The notes: generated by a model not told the origin, from the sequence alone. 22,898 nucleotides of DNA from Haplomitrium mnioides (GCA_049999725.1 JBNGIS010020807.1:1-22898); one strand, 5' to 3'. Positions 8,041 to 19,900 are shown, counted from the stretch's first letter. Numbers and translations are program-made.

Positions 8041-8747
8041 TTATGTCAGCTAGTGATTTGAAGCACTGAGGCAGAATTCAGTAAATCGGAAGCAATTCTG
8101 AACCAATTACCCTTAGCAAGTGTGAAGGTCTCTCAGGAATGACGGGTTTACTCTCAAACAAATAGTTAAGAGCAGGACGCATGAGTTCTAGGAGGGAAAC
8201 AGGAATCATGGCGGGAGGATGAGAAGAGGGAAGTGATCGCCAGGCCCTGGAGGGGTTCCATTTCGAAATCTGAAGCAAGACAGCGGGAAGCTGTGAGCCT
8301 CAGGGAGAATGCGAGGATCATGGTCGAGCATGGGAGAAGGGAACGACCAATCCAAGCGAAGTGATCTGAGAAGAAAGAGCGAGTCCACAAGCTGACATCC
8401 GAAGGCACTCAAGGGAGGCAGATCGCGGACACGTTCTGCAACAGCCAATAATCGGGAATCAAGGATTGGGGAAGAAATAAGGAAGTAAGATCGTCACAAG
8501 GGTGTGCAAGGCCAGGAAAGAGGGACGCCTCGATCTCGCAAGCAGAAGTGCGCCTGCAAGAGCCGATTCAACTCGTTTCTTCGAATCCGCGAATCCACGG
8601 AAACGTGGCAGCTCCAAGGAGTCCGTGGGTCTATGGGAAGCCGCCTTCCTAAGTGGAGATCCCACTTAAGGTGGTTCCGATTCATCTTACAATGTGGGTA
8701 GCCCACTTAAGAGGGATCCGCGAAGAGTCCAAACGGGGATCTCCAAG

Positions 8748-8932
8748 AAAGCGCCGAAAGGGTGACATAGCGTGGTCTGTCCGAAGGAAGACGAAAGATG
8801 CCAGAAGGGTGATTCATCAACATTCCGACCAATGAAGCCGAAAGGGCAACTTAGCGGGGATCTGTCAGGAGGAAGAGCACAGAAGGGCTGAAAGGGTGAT
8901 AATTCATCGACGGGACCGACAAAGAGCGAAGG
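8748..8932 (+). repeat. 4 x ~48-bp tandem repeat in 3' LTR
   Basis: Counterpart of 2706-2901. It is 11 bp shorter because of a deletion in the second unit at the ACCAA direct repeat. Confidence 0.55.
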
Positions 8933-9021
8933 GAGTCCGCAGCGGCTCTTCGGATGATGTGGCGAGAGCTGGGAGTCCGCAGAGCCATTCGAAAACGTGG
9001 ACGAAGAAGAATGTGTTTCAC

Positions 9022-9251
9022 GGGTCAACATCGGAAGAAGGGTCAACGCGACGATTCGCCTACCCCTTTGCGGGGCGGCGTCGGGCAGCGCCCTTCGGAC
9101 AACGTGGTGCTCTAAGAAGCAAGGAACGGATTCCGAAGGTCAACTTCGGATAGGAAAGTCAAAGTAACGGTCAGCCTACCCTCTTGCGGGGCAGCGTCGG
9201 ATGGCGGAGTAGCGGATGATGTGGCACGAGTAGAAGAACTGGGAATCTGCA
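9022..9251 (+). repeat. 2 x 115-bp direct repeat in 3' LTR
   Basis: Counterpart of 2991-3220. Units start GGGTCAAC (9022) and AGGTCAAC (9137). Confidence 0.6.
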
Positions 9252-9647
9252 CGAGAATCTTCTTAGATTCCGTGGACCTGGTTCCACGGGGTACTTCGGA
9301 ACTCATTTCCGAAGGACTCTTCGGACCTGGCTCCGCGGGAATTTGCGGAATCTCTATCCGCAAGATTCCTCAAACTCTTGTTATCGTTGCATTTGTCGTT
9401 TCTCGACCAACTAGCATGACACGCGGCACGCGCCTATCTTTTGGTGTAATGAGATTAACCACCATTGAAGCCACGCATCGACATTTCCCGTGAAGAGCCT
9501 AACTGGAATAACGAATTCAAACAAAGAGCGCCGGGGTTCACGGGGAGACACGACGATCGCTCGAGAGGGGTATACATTGAAGGACGTCAATTCTGAGAAG
9601 GGTTGATGCACATGCAATCTCATAGCGCGAGGCGACCGCATGCGAAG

Positions 9648-10174
9648 GGGAATCGCAACGAGGGGGGGTTGGATTGAGAATTCACTGAAAAGACCACGTG
9701 AAGCAGAGGTACTAACTCAGGGGATCCGGAGGATTTAGAGGAGGACTGGGAGGAGACCCAGGTGACCTCATCCTTGCAGATGGACCTGGGTGGAGGGTTA
9801 CTGATACGGGGTCTCGATTGATTTCTTGCCAGCTAAGACTTCGGGAGAGGGCCACCATGGGAGGACTTGGGGTCGTTTTTGCTTTCTCTGTGTAGGAGTA
9901 TCACGATCTGAGGACAAGGAAATTGCAATGAAGGGCGGCTAGAGTTAGAATTCATTGAGAAGATCACGTGAAGCAGAGGTACTAGCCTAGAGGATCCGAG
10001 GGATTTAGAGGAGGACTGGGAGGAGACTCTGGTGACCTCATCCTTGCAGACGGACCTAGGCGGAGGGTTACTGATACGGAGGTCTAGAAGGGATTCGGCC
10101 AGTTATGACTTCGGGAGAGGTTGCCGAGTGAGGAGCTTGGAGTTCTCTGCCATTCCTTGTGCGGGAGTATCACT
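9648..10174 (+). repeat. 2 x ~270-bp tandem duplication in 3' LTR
   Basis: Counterpart of 3617-4142, with the same two units and shared blocks GGATTTAGAGGAGGACTGGG and GTGACCTCATCCTTGCAG. Confidence 0.75.
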
Positions 10175-10550
10175 CTAGAGTATTCGGAGTACACTCTGTC
10201 TTTAATCTCAAGTGGAGCTGAGAAGAGGGAGGTTGCGTTAGTACCATTGTACTGCAGGATTAATACTCTTCAAGGCTCGGTGTGGAGTGGGTTACCTACA
10301 GTCGGGAGGACTGTGCTTTTCCAGAGGTGGAACTAAAATATATCCTCTTCCTACCCTAAGAGGAAGTAAAGTCAGGACTTCTCGCGAGGGAAGTATCAAA
10401 ACTATCTGGATAAGGGTGTGTGAGTGGTGAGTGTTGGGCTGCAGGCTGTAAGGCAGCGGAGGTTTCAGAAGGGAAGTCATTTGGTGGATCTGTCCAAAGG
10501 TCTTCAAGGACTCTGTTTCTATTCACAGTACATAGTGTAAATAGTTGATG

Positions 10551-10557
10551 TATATAA
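10551..10557 (+). promoter_or_regulatory. TATA box candidate 1 in 3' LTR
   Basis: TATATAA, conserved with 4519-4525. A start here would read outward into the satellite array. Confidence 0.4.
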
Positions 10558-10604
10558 GTGTAGTTAGATTCTCATTGTGCATTTGATTTCATGCAGTAGA
10601 GTAG

Positions 10605-10613
10605 TATAAAATA
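10605..10613 (+). promoter_or_regulatory. TATA box candidate 2 in 3' LTR
   Basis: TATAAAATA, conserved with 4573-4581. It lies ~90 bp before the truncated LTR end, so any transcript would run into satellite DNA. Confidence 0.45.
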
Positions 10614-11446
10614 TAGCATGACAATCGAGCAGACTTTGAGACATCTCGGAAGGGAGAATGCATTCCATGTGACAACGAAATGATCCTGGGGGAAAATGCT
10701 CTATGGATCGCTAATAGTTGTCTCATACAAGCAAAAAAGAAGCAAGCGTGGATACGCAAAAATGTTTTTCTTGAGCTATTCTTCCCATGTCGTCACAACG
10801 CTATAATAAACTCATCAAGTCTATATATAAAAGTTGCCTCAAACTAAAGAAATCGAATCGTGCATGGATCTCTAATAATTGTCTCATACAAACAAAAAAG
10901 AAGCAAGCATAGATCCCCAAAAATTTTCTTTCTCAGCTATTCTTCCCATTTCATCACAATGCTCTAATAAACTCATCAAGTCTTTACATATAAGTTGCCG
11001 CAAACTAAAGAAAATGAAGCGTACATGTATCTCTAATGGCTGTCTCTCACAAAAAAAAAAGAAGGAAGCATAGATCCCCAAAAATAAAATTTTCAGCTAT
11101 TCTTCCCATATCCTCACAACGCTCCAATAAGCTTATCAAGTCTACACATAGAAGTTGCCTCAAACTAAAAGAAAAGGAAGCGTACATGGATCTCTAATGG
11201 TTGTCTTATACAAACAAAAAAGAAGGAAGCATAGATCCCCAAAAATGTTTTTCTTCAGTTGTTCTTTCCATGTCGTCACAATGCTCTAATAAACTTATCA
11301 AGTCTCTACAAATAACTTTCCTCAAACTAAAGAAAACAAAGCGTGCATGGATCTCTAATGGTTGTCTCATACAAACAAAAAAGAAGGAAGCATAGATCGC
11401 CAAAAATGTTTTTCTTCAGCTATTCTTCCTATGTCGTCACAACGCT

Positions 11447-11456
11447 NNNNNNNNNN
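11447..11456. other. Assembly gap (10 N)
   Basis: Ten N inside the satellite. The 37 bases before the gap (11410-11446) recur immediately after it (11457-11493), so the flanks overlap and the gap size is a placeholder. Confidence 0.95.
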
Positions 11457-13016
11457 TTTTCTTCAGCTATTCTTCCTATGTCGTCACAACGCTCTAATAA
11501 ACTTATCAAGTCTATACATATAAATTGCCTCAAACTAAAGAAAACAAAGCGTGCATGGATCTCTCATAGTTGTCTCATACAAACAAAAATGAAGCAAGCA
11601 TAGATCCCCAAAAATGTTTTTCTTCAACAATTCTTCCTATGTGGTCACAACGCTGTAATAAACTCATCAATTCTATACATATAAGTTGCCTCAAACAAAA
11701 GAAATGAGGCGTGTATGAAGCTCTAATAGTTGTCTCATGCAAACAAAAAAAAAGAAAACATAGATCTTCAAAAATCATTTTCTTAAGTTATTCTTCCCAT
11801 ATCGTCACAACGCTCTAATAAACTCATCAAGCCTATACATATAAGTTGCCTCAAACTGAAGAAAACGAAGCGTGCATGGATCTCTAATGGTTGTCTCATA
11901 CAAACATAAAAAAAAGAAAGCATGGATCCCCAAAAATGTTTTTCTTCAGCTATTCTTCCTATGTCGTCACAACGCTCTAATAAACTCATCAAGTCTATAC
12001 ATATAAGTTGCCTAAAACTAAAGGAAACGAGGCGTGCATGGATCTCTAATAGTTGTCTCATACAAACAAAAAAGAAGCAAGCACGGATCCCCAAAAATGT
12101 TTTCTTTCAGCTATTCTTCCCATATTGTCACAACGCTCTAATAAACTCATCTAGTCTATACATAGAAGATGCCTCAAACTAAAGAAAACAAAGCGTGCAA
12201 GGATCTCTAATAGTTGTCTCATACAAACAAAAAAAACACGCATAGATCCTCAAAAATGTTTTTCTTCAACGATTCTTCCCATGTCGTCACAACGCTCTCA
12301 TAAACTCATCAAGCCTATATATATATAAGTTGCCTCAAACCGAAGAAAACGAAGCGTGCATGGATCTCTAATGGTTGTCTCATACAAACATAAAAAAAGG
12401 AAGCATGGATCCCCAAAAATGTTTTTCTTCAGCTATTCTTCCTATGTCGTCACGACGCTCTAATAAACTCATCAAGTCTATACATATAAATTCCCTCAAA
12501 CTAAAGAAAATGAGGCGTGCATGGATCTCTAATAGTTGTCTCATACAAACAAAAAAGAAGCAAGCATAGATCTCCAAAAATGTTTTCCTTCAATGATTCT
12601 TCCCATGTGGTCACAACGCTCTAATAAACTCATCAATTCTATACATATAAGTTGCCTCAAACTAAAGAAATGAGGCGTGTATGAAGCTCTAATAGTTGTC
12701 TCATGCAAACAAAAAAGAAGCAAACATAGATCTTCAAAAATCTTTTTCTTAAGCTATTCTTCCCATATCGTCACAACGCTCTAATAAACTCATCAAGTCT
12801 ATACATATAAGTTGCCTAAAACTATAGAAAACGATGCGTGCATGGATCTCTAATAGTTGTCTCATACAAACAAAAAAGAAGCAAGCACAGATCCCCAAAA
12901 ATGTTTTCTTTTCAGCTATTCTTCTCATATTGTCACAACGCTCTAATAAACTCATCGAGTCTATACATAGAAGATGCCTCAAACTAAAGAAAACAAAGCG
13001 TGCATGGATCTCTAAT

Positions 13017-13026
13017 NNNNNNNNNN
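13017..13026. other. Assembly gap (10 N)
   Basis: Ten N inside the satellite. The left side stops at the start of a monomer (GGATCTCTAAT) and the right side resumes at TTCTTCCCATATCG, about 64 bp further in monomer phase, so at least that much is missing. Confidence 0.95.
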
Positions 13027-14993
13027 TTCTTCCCATATCGTCACAACGCTCTAATAAACTCATCAAGTCTATATAAATAAGTTGCGTCAAACTAAAGGAA
13101 ACAAGGCGTGCATGGATCTCTAATAGTTGTCTCATACAAACAACAAAGAAGCAAGCACAAATCACCAAAAATGTTTTTCTTCAGCTATTCTTCATATATC
13201 GTCACAACGCTCTAATAAACTCATAAAGAAAAGGAAGCGTGCATGGATCTCTAATGGTTGTCTCATACAAACAAAAAAGAAGGAAGCATAGATCCCCAAA
13301 AATGTTTTTCTTCAGCTATACTTCCCATATCGTCACAATGCTCTAATAAACTCATCAAGTCTATACATATAAGTTGCCTCAAACTAAAGAAAACGAAGCG
13401 TGCATGGATCTCTAAATGGTCGTCTCATACAAACAAAAAAGAAGGAAGCATAGATCCCTAAAAATGTTTTTGTTGAGCTATTCTTCCCATATCGTCACAA
13501 CGCTCTAATAAACTCATCAAGTCTAGAAATATAAGTTGCCTCAAACTAAAGAAACGAGGCATGTATAGAGCTCTAATAGTTGTCTCATGCAAACAGAAAA
13601 AAAGCAAGCATAGATCTTCAAAAATCTGTTTCTTCAACTATTCTTCCCATATCGTCACAACACTCTAATAAACTCATCAAGTCTATACATATAAGATGCA
13701 TCAAACTAAAGAAAACAAAGTGTGCATGGATCTCAAATAGTTGTTTGATACAAACAAAAAAGAAGGAAGCATAGATCTCCAAAAATGTTTTTCTTGAGCT
13801 ATTCTTCCCATATCGTCACAATAGTCTCACAAACCCATGAAGTCTATACATATAAGTTGCATCAAAGGAAGGAAAACGAAGCGTCCATAGATCTCTAATA
13901 GTTGTCTTGTACAAACATAAAAGAAGCAATCATAGATTCCCAAAAATGTTTTCCTTCACCTATTCTTCCCACATCATCACAATGCTTTAACAAAATCATC
14001 AAGTCTATACATTTAAGTTGCCTCAAATTAAAGAAAAGGAAGCGTGCATGGATTTTAATTAGTTGTATCATACAAAGAACATAAAGGAAGCATAGATCCC
14101 CAGAATTGCTTTTCTTCAACTATTCTTGCCATACCGTCACAATGCTCTAATAAACTCCTGAAGTCTACACATATAAGATGCCTCAAACTAAAGAAAGTGA
14201 AGCGTGCATGGATCTCTAATGGTTGTCTCATACAAACAAAGAAAAAGAAGGATAGATCCCCAAAAATGTTTTTCTTGAGCTATTCTTCCCATATAGTCAC
14301 AACGCTCTAATAAACTCATCAAGTCCATACATATAAATTGTCTCAAACTAAAGACAACGAAGCGTGCATGGATCTCTAATAGTTGTCCCATACCAACAAA
14401 AAAAAAGGAACCTTAGATCCCCAAAAAACGTTTTTCTTCAGCTATTCTTCCCATGTAGTCACAACGCTCTCATGAACTCATCAAGTCTATACATATCACT
14501 TGCCTCAAACTAAAGAAACCAAGGCGTGCATGGATCTCGAATAGTTGTCTCGTACAAACAAAAACGAAGCAAGCACAGATCTCCAAAAATGTTTTTCATC
14601 AGCTCTTCTTCGCATATCGTCACAACGCTCTAATAAACTCACCAATTCTATACATATCAGTTGCCTCAAACTAAGGAAAACAAGGCGTACATGGATCTCA
14701 AATAGTTGTCTTATACAAACAAAAAAAAGCAAGCATAGATCCTCAAAAATGTTTTTCTTCACCTATTCTTCCCATATCGTCACAAGGCTCTAATAAACTC
14801 ATCAAGTCTATACATATAAGTTGCCTAAAACTAAAGAAAACGAGGCATGCATGGATCTCTAATAGTTTTCTCATACAAACAAAAAAGAAGCAAGCATAAA
14901 TCCCCAGAAATGTTTTTCTTTAGCTATTCTTCCCATATCGTCAAAACGCTCTAATAAACTCATAAATTCTATATATATAAGTTGTCTCAAACT

Positions 14994-15008
14994 AAAAAAA
15001 AAAAAAAA
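14994..15008. repeat. 15-A homopolymer at macro-repeat junction
   Basis: Fifteen consecutive A replace the usual AAAGAAAACGAAGC segment of the monomer at the point where the second macro-repeat copy begins. The window itself starts with the same 15 A. Confidence 0.9.
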
Positions 15009-16994
15009 GTGTGCATGGATCTCTAATGGTTGTCTCATACAAACAAAAAAGAAGCAAGCATACATCCCCAAAAATGTTTTTCTTGAGCTATTCTTCCTAA
15101 ATCGTCACAACGTTGTGATAAACTCATCAAGTCTATACATATAAGTTGCCTCAAACAAAAGAAAAGGAAGCGTGTATGGATCTCTAATAGTTATCTCATA
15201 CAAAGAAAAAAGATGCAAGCATAGATCCCCAAACATATTTTTCTTCAGCTATTCTTCCCATATTGTCACAACGCTCTAACAAGCTCATCAAGTCTATACA
15301 TATAAGTTGTCTCAAACTAAAGAAAACGAAGCATGCATAGATCTCTAATAGTTGTCTCATACCAACAAAAAACAAGGAAGCATAGATCCCCAAAAATGTT
15401 TTTCTTCAGCTGTTCTTCCCATGTCGCCACAATGCTCTAATAAACTCATCAAGTCTATACATATCAATTGCCTCAAACTCAAGAAAACAAGGCATACATG
15501 GATCTCAAATAGTTGTCTCATACAAAAAGAAAGGAAGCAAGCATAGATCCTCAAAAATGTTTTTCTTGAGCTATTTTTCCCATATCGTCACAACGCTCTA
15601 ATAAACTCATCAAGTCTATACATATAAGTTGCCTCACACCAAAGAAAATGAAGCGTGCATGGATCTCTATTGGTTGTCTCTTACAAACAAAAAAGAAGGA
15701 AGCATAGATCCCCAAAAATGTTTTTCTCGAGCTATTCTTCCCAAATCGTTACAACGCTCTAATAAACTCATAAAGTCTATACATATAAGTTGCCTCAAAT
15801 GAAAGAAAAGAAACCATGCATGGATCTCTAATAGTTGTCTTATACAAACAAAAAAGATGGAAGCATAGATCCCTAAAAATGTTTTTCTTCAGCTATTCTT
15901 CCCATATCATCACAACACTCTAATAAACTCATCAAGTCTATACATGTAAGTTGCCTTAAACTAAAGAAAACAAAGCGTGCATGGATCTCTAATAGTTGTG
16001 TCATACAAACAAAAAGAAGCAAGCATAGATCCCCAAAAATATTTATCTGGAGCTTTTCTTCCCACATTGTCACAACGCTCTAATAAGCTTATCAAGTCTA
16101 TATATATAAGTTGCCTCAAACTATAGAAAACGAAGCGTGCATGGATCTCTAATAGTTGTCTCATACAAGCAAAAAATAAGCAAGCGTGGATACCCAAAAA
16201 TGTTTTTCTTTAGCTATTCTTCCCATGTCGTCACAACGCTCTAATCAACTCATCAAGTCTATACATATAAGTTGCCTCAAACTAAAGAAAACGAATTGTG
16301 CATGGATCTCTAATAGTTGTCTCATACAAACAAAAAAGAAGCAAGCATATATCCCCAAAAATGTTCTTCTTCAGCTATTCTTCCCATTTCATCACATCGC
16401 TCTAATAAACTCATCAAGTCTCTACATATAAGTTGCCGCAAATTAAAGAAAACGAAGTGTGCATGTATCTCTAATGGTTGTCTCATAGAAACAAAAAAAG
16501 AAGGAAGCATAGATCCCCAAAAATAATTTTTTCAGCTATTCTTCCCATATCCTGACAGTGCTCCAATAAGCTTATCAAGTCTATACATATAAGTTGCCTC
16601 AAACTAAAAGATAAGGAAGCGTGCATGGATCTCTAATGGTTGTCTTATACAAACAAAAAAGAAGGAAGCATAGATCCCCAAAAATGTTTTTCTTTAGCTA
16701 TACTTCCCATATCGTCACAGTGCTCTAATAAACTCATCAAGTCTATACATATAAGTTGCCTCAAACTAAAGAAAACAAGGCGCGCATAGATCTCACATAG
16801 TTGTCTCATACAAACAAAAAATAAGCAAGCATAGATCCCAAAAAATGTTTTTCTTGAGCCATTCTTACCATATTGTCACAACGCTCTAATAAACTCATCA
16901 AGTCTATACATATAAGTTGCCTCAAACTAAATAAAAGGAAGCGTGCATAGATCTCTAATGGTTGTTTCATACAAACAAAAAAGAAGGAAGCATA

Positions 16995-19900
16995 TGTCAG
17001 CCTGTGATTTGAAGCACTGAGGCAGAATCCAGTAAATCGGAAGCAATTCTGAACCAATGACCCTTAGCAAGTGTGAAGGTCTCTCAAGAACGATGGGTTT
17101 ACTCTCAAACAGATAGTTAATAGCAAGACGCATGAGTCCTAGGAGGGAAACATGAATCATGGCGGGAGGATGAGAAGAGGGAAGTGATCGCCAAGCCCTG
17201 GAGGGGTCCCATTTCGAAATCTGAAGCAAGACAACGGGAAGCCGTGAGCCTCAGGGAGAATGCGGGGATCGTGGTCGAGCATGGGAGAAGGGAACGACCA
17301 ATCCAGGCGAAGTGATTTGAGAAGAAAGAGCGAGTCCACAAGTTGACATCTGAAGGCACTCAGGGAAGGCAGATCGTGGACACGTTCTGCAGCGGCCAAT
17401 AATCGGGAATCAAGGATTGGGGAAGAAATGAGGAAGTAAGATCGTCACAAGGGTGTGCAAGGCCAGGGAAGAGGGACGCCTCGATCCCGCAAGTAGAAGT
17501 GCGCCTGCAAGAGCCGATCCAACTCGTTTCTTCGAATTCGCGAATCCACGGAAACGTGCCAGCTCCAAGGAGTCCGTGGGTCTACGGGAAGCCGCCTTCC
17601 TAAGTGGAGATCCCACTTAAGGTGGTTCCGATTCATCTTACGATGTGGGTAGCCCACTTAAGAGGGATCCGCGAAGAGTCCAAACGGGGATCTCCAAGAA
17701 AGCGCTGAAAAGGTGATATAGCGTGGTCTGTCCGAAGGAAGACGAAAGATGCCAGAAGGGTGATTCATCAACGTTCTGACCAAGGAAGAACCAATGAAGC
17801 CGAAAGGGCAACTTAGCGGGGATCTGTCAGGAGGAAGAGCACAAAAGGGCCGAAAGGGTGATAATTTGTCGACGGGACCAGCAAAGAGCGAAGGGAGTCC
17901 GCAGCGGCTCTTCGGATGACGTGGCGAGAGCTGGGAGTCCGTAGAGCCATTCGAAAACGTGGACGAAGGAGAATGTGTTTCATGGGTCAACATCGGAAGA
18001 AGGGTCAGCACGACGATCCGCCTACCCCTTTGCGGGGCGGCGTAAGGCGGCGCCATTCAGACGGCGTGGTGCTCTGAGAAGCGAGGAACGGATTCCGAGG
18101 GTCAACTTTGGATAGAAAAGTCAAAGCAACGGTCAGCCTACTCTCTTGCGGGGCGGCGTCGGACGGAGGAGCAGTGGATGATGTGGCACGAGTAGAAGAA
18201 CTGGGAATCTGCACTGGAATCTTCCTAGATTCCGTGGACTTGGTTCCGCGGAGTACTTCAGAACTCTTTTCCGAAGGACTCTTTAGACCTGGCTCCGCGG
18301 GAATCTGCGGAATCTCTATCAGCAAGATTCCTCGGACTCCTATTATCGTTGCATTTGTTGTTTCTCGACCAACTGGCATGACACGCGGCACGCGCCTATC
18401 TTTTGAGGTAACGAGATTAACCACCATTGAAGCCACGCGTCGACATTTCCCGTGAAGAGCCTAACTGGAATAACGAATTCAAACGAAGAGCGTCGGGGTT
18501 CGCGGGGAGACGCGGCGATCGCTCGAGGGGGGTATACATCAAAGGACGTCAATTCTGAGAAGGGTTGATGCACATGCAATCTCATAGCGCGAGGCGACTG
18601 CATGTGAAGGGGAATTGCAACGAGGGGGGGCTGGATTGAGAATTCACTGAAAAGACCACGTGAAGCAGAGGTACTAACTCAGGGGATCCGAAGGATTTAG
18701 AGGAGGACTGGGGGGAGACCCAGGTGACCTCATCCTTGCAGGCGGACCTAGGTGGAGGGTTACTGATACGGGGTCTCAATTGATTTCTTGCCGGCTAAGA
18801 CTTCGGGAGAGGGCCACCATAGGAGGACTTGGGGTCGTTTCTGCTTTCTCTGTGTAGGAGTATCACGATCTGAGGACAAGGAAATCGCAACGAAGGGCGG
18901 CTGGAGTTAGAATTCATTGAGAAGATCACATGAAGCAGAAGTACTAGCCCAGGGGATCCGGGGATTTAGAGGAGGACTGGGGGGAGACCTAGGTGACCTC
19001 ATCCTTGCAGGCGGACCTGGGCGGAGGGTTACTGATATGAAGGTCTAGAAGGGATTCGGCCAGTTATGACTTCGGGAGAGGTTGCCGAGTGAGGAGCTTG
19101 GAGTTCTCTGCCATTCCTTGTGTGGGAGTATCACCCCAGAGTGTTCGGAGTACACTCTGTCTTTAATCTCAAGTGGAGCTGAGAAGAGGGAGGCTGCGTT
19201 AGTACCATCGTATTGCGGGAGTAATACTCTTCAAGGTTCGGTGTGGAGTGGGTTACCTTTAGTCGGGAGGACTGTGCTTTTCCAGAGGTGGAACTAAAAT
19301 ATATCCTCTTCCTAGTTTGAGAGGAAGTAAAGTCAGGACTTCTCGCGAGGGAAGTATCAAAACTATCTGGATAAGGGTGTGTGAGTAGTGAGTGTTGGGC
19401 TGCATGCTATAAGGCAGCGGAGGTTTCAGAAGGGAGGTCATTTGGTGGATCTGTCTAGAGGTCTTCAATGACTCTGTTTCTATTCACATTACATAGTGTA
19501 AATAGTTGATGTATATAAGTGTAGTTAGATTCTCATTGTGCATTTGATTTCATGCAGTAGAGTAGTATAAAATATAGCAGGACAGTTAAGCAAACTCTGA
19601 GACATCTCGGAAGGGGGAATGCAGTCCCTATGACAACGAAATGATCTGGGGGGAAAATGCTCTCTGGTTATAATCCTGGGGTTTAGTCTTGTGATTCATT
19701 CATTTTAGGATAGTTGAGATCTATTGTACTCGATCTGTAACAACTCTGAAAGGGGGAGTCCAGAAATCTGCAATTGTTCCAATTACACATAAGGTGACAG
19801 GACCTCGAGTTTTGGTCCTTGGAATACACGGACAAAATTACACAAGGAAGATTGAGTGTGGAGAACACTGACTTGAGTGGTGAATGAATGAGTTGAGTGT

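Larger units (their letters stand above)
2002..10702 (+). mobile_element. Non-autonomous Ty3/Gypsy-type LTR retrotransposon, copy 1
   Basis: Bounded by direct LTR copies (2002-5086 and 8044-10702, ~94 % identical over the shared part). It has a primer-binding site at 5094, gag and retropepsin coding in + orientation, and a polypurine tract at 8031. No reverse transcriptase, RNase H or integrase motif is present between the protease (to ~7530) and the 3' LTR, so it cannot replicate alone. Left flank and right flank are both the 161-bp satellite. The right end lacks the last ~416 bp of the LTR, so no target-site duplication can be recognised; the 5 bp before the element are GCATA. The gag fold and TGGCGC-type primer site suggest the Tat/Athila-like side of plant Ty3 elements, but without a polymerase this placement is inference. 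Confidence 0.9.
8044..10702 (+). repeat. 3' LTR, truncated (2659 bp)
   Basis: Starts TGTCAG like the 5' LTR and aligns with 2002-4670, then stops abruptly after GAAAATGCTCT and runs into satellite. The final ~416 bp, including the U5 end TGACA, are missing. In a hand alignment of the first ~410 bp I count 27 substitutions (~6.6 %), 23 of them transitions. There is an 11-bp deletion relative to the 5' LTR near 8830, between ACCAA direct repeats. Both TATA candidates remain (10551, 10605). Confidence 0.88.
10703..16994. repeat. Satellite array B, ~161-bp monomers
   Basis: About 39 head-to-tail monomers of the same satellite as array A, between the two element copies. It holds no gene. It resumes at ATGGATCGCTAATAG directly after the truncated LTR. 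Variant monomers recur in blocks of five or six. One monomer near 13201-13240 lacks ~31 bp. Two runs of ten N interrupt it. From 14994 on it repeats positions 1-2001. Confidence 0.95.

Noticed and set aside
7871-8043. Remnant of reverse transcriptase, integrase or envelope
   Set aside because: Only ~170 bp, mostly TG repeat and purine-rich spacer. No YxDD, zinc HHCC or DDE motifs in any frame.
10690-10760. Target-site duplication at the right edge
   Set aside because: The GCATA before the 5' LTR is not repeated after 10702. The LTR end is deleted and the flank resumes at a different monomer phase.
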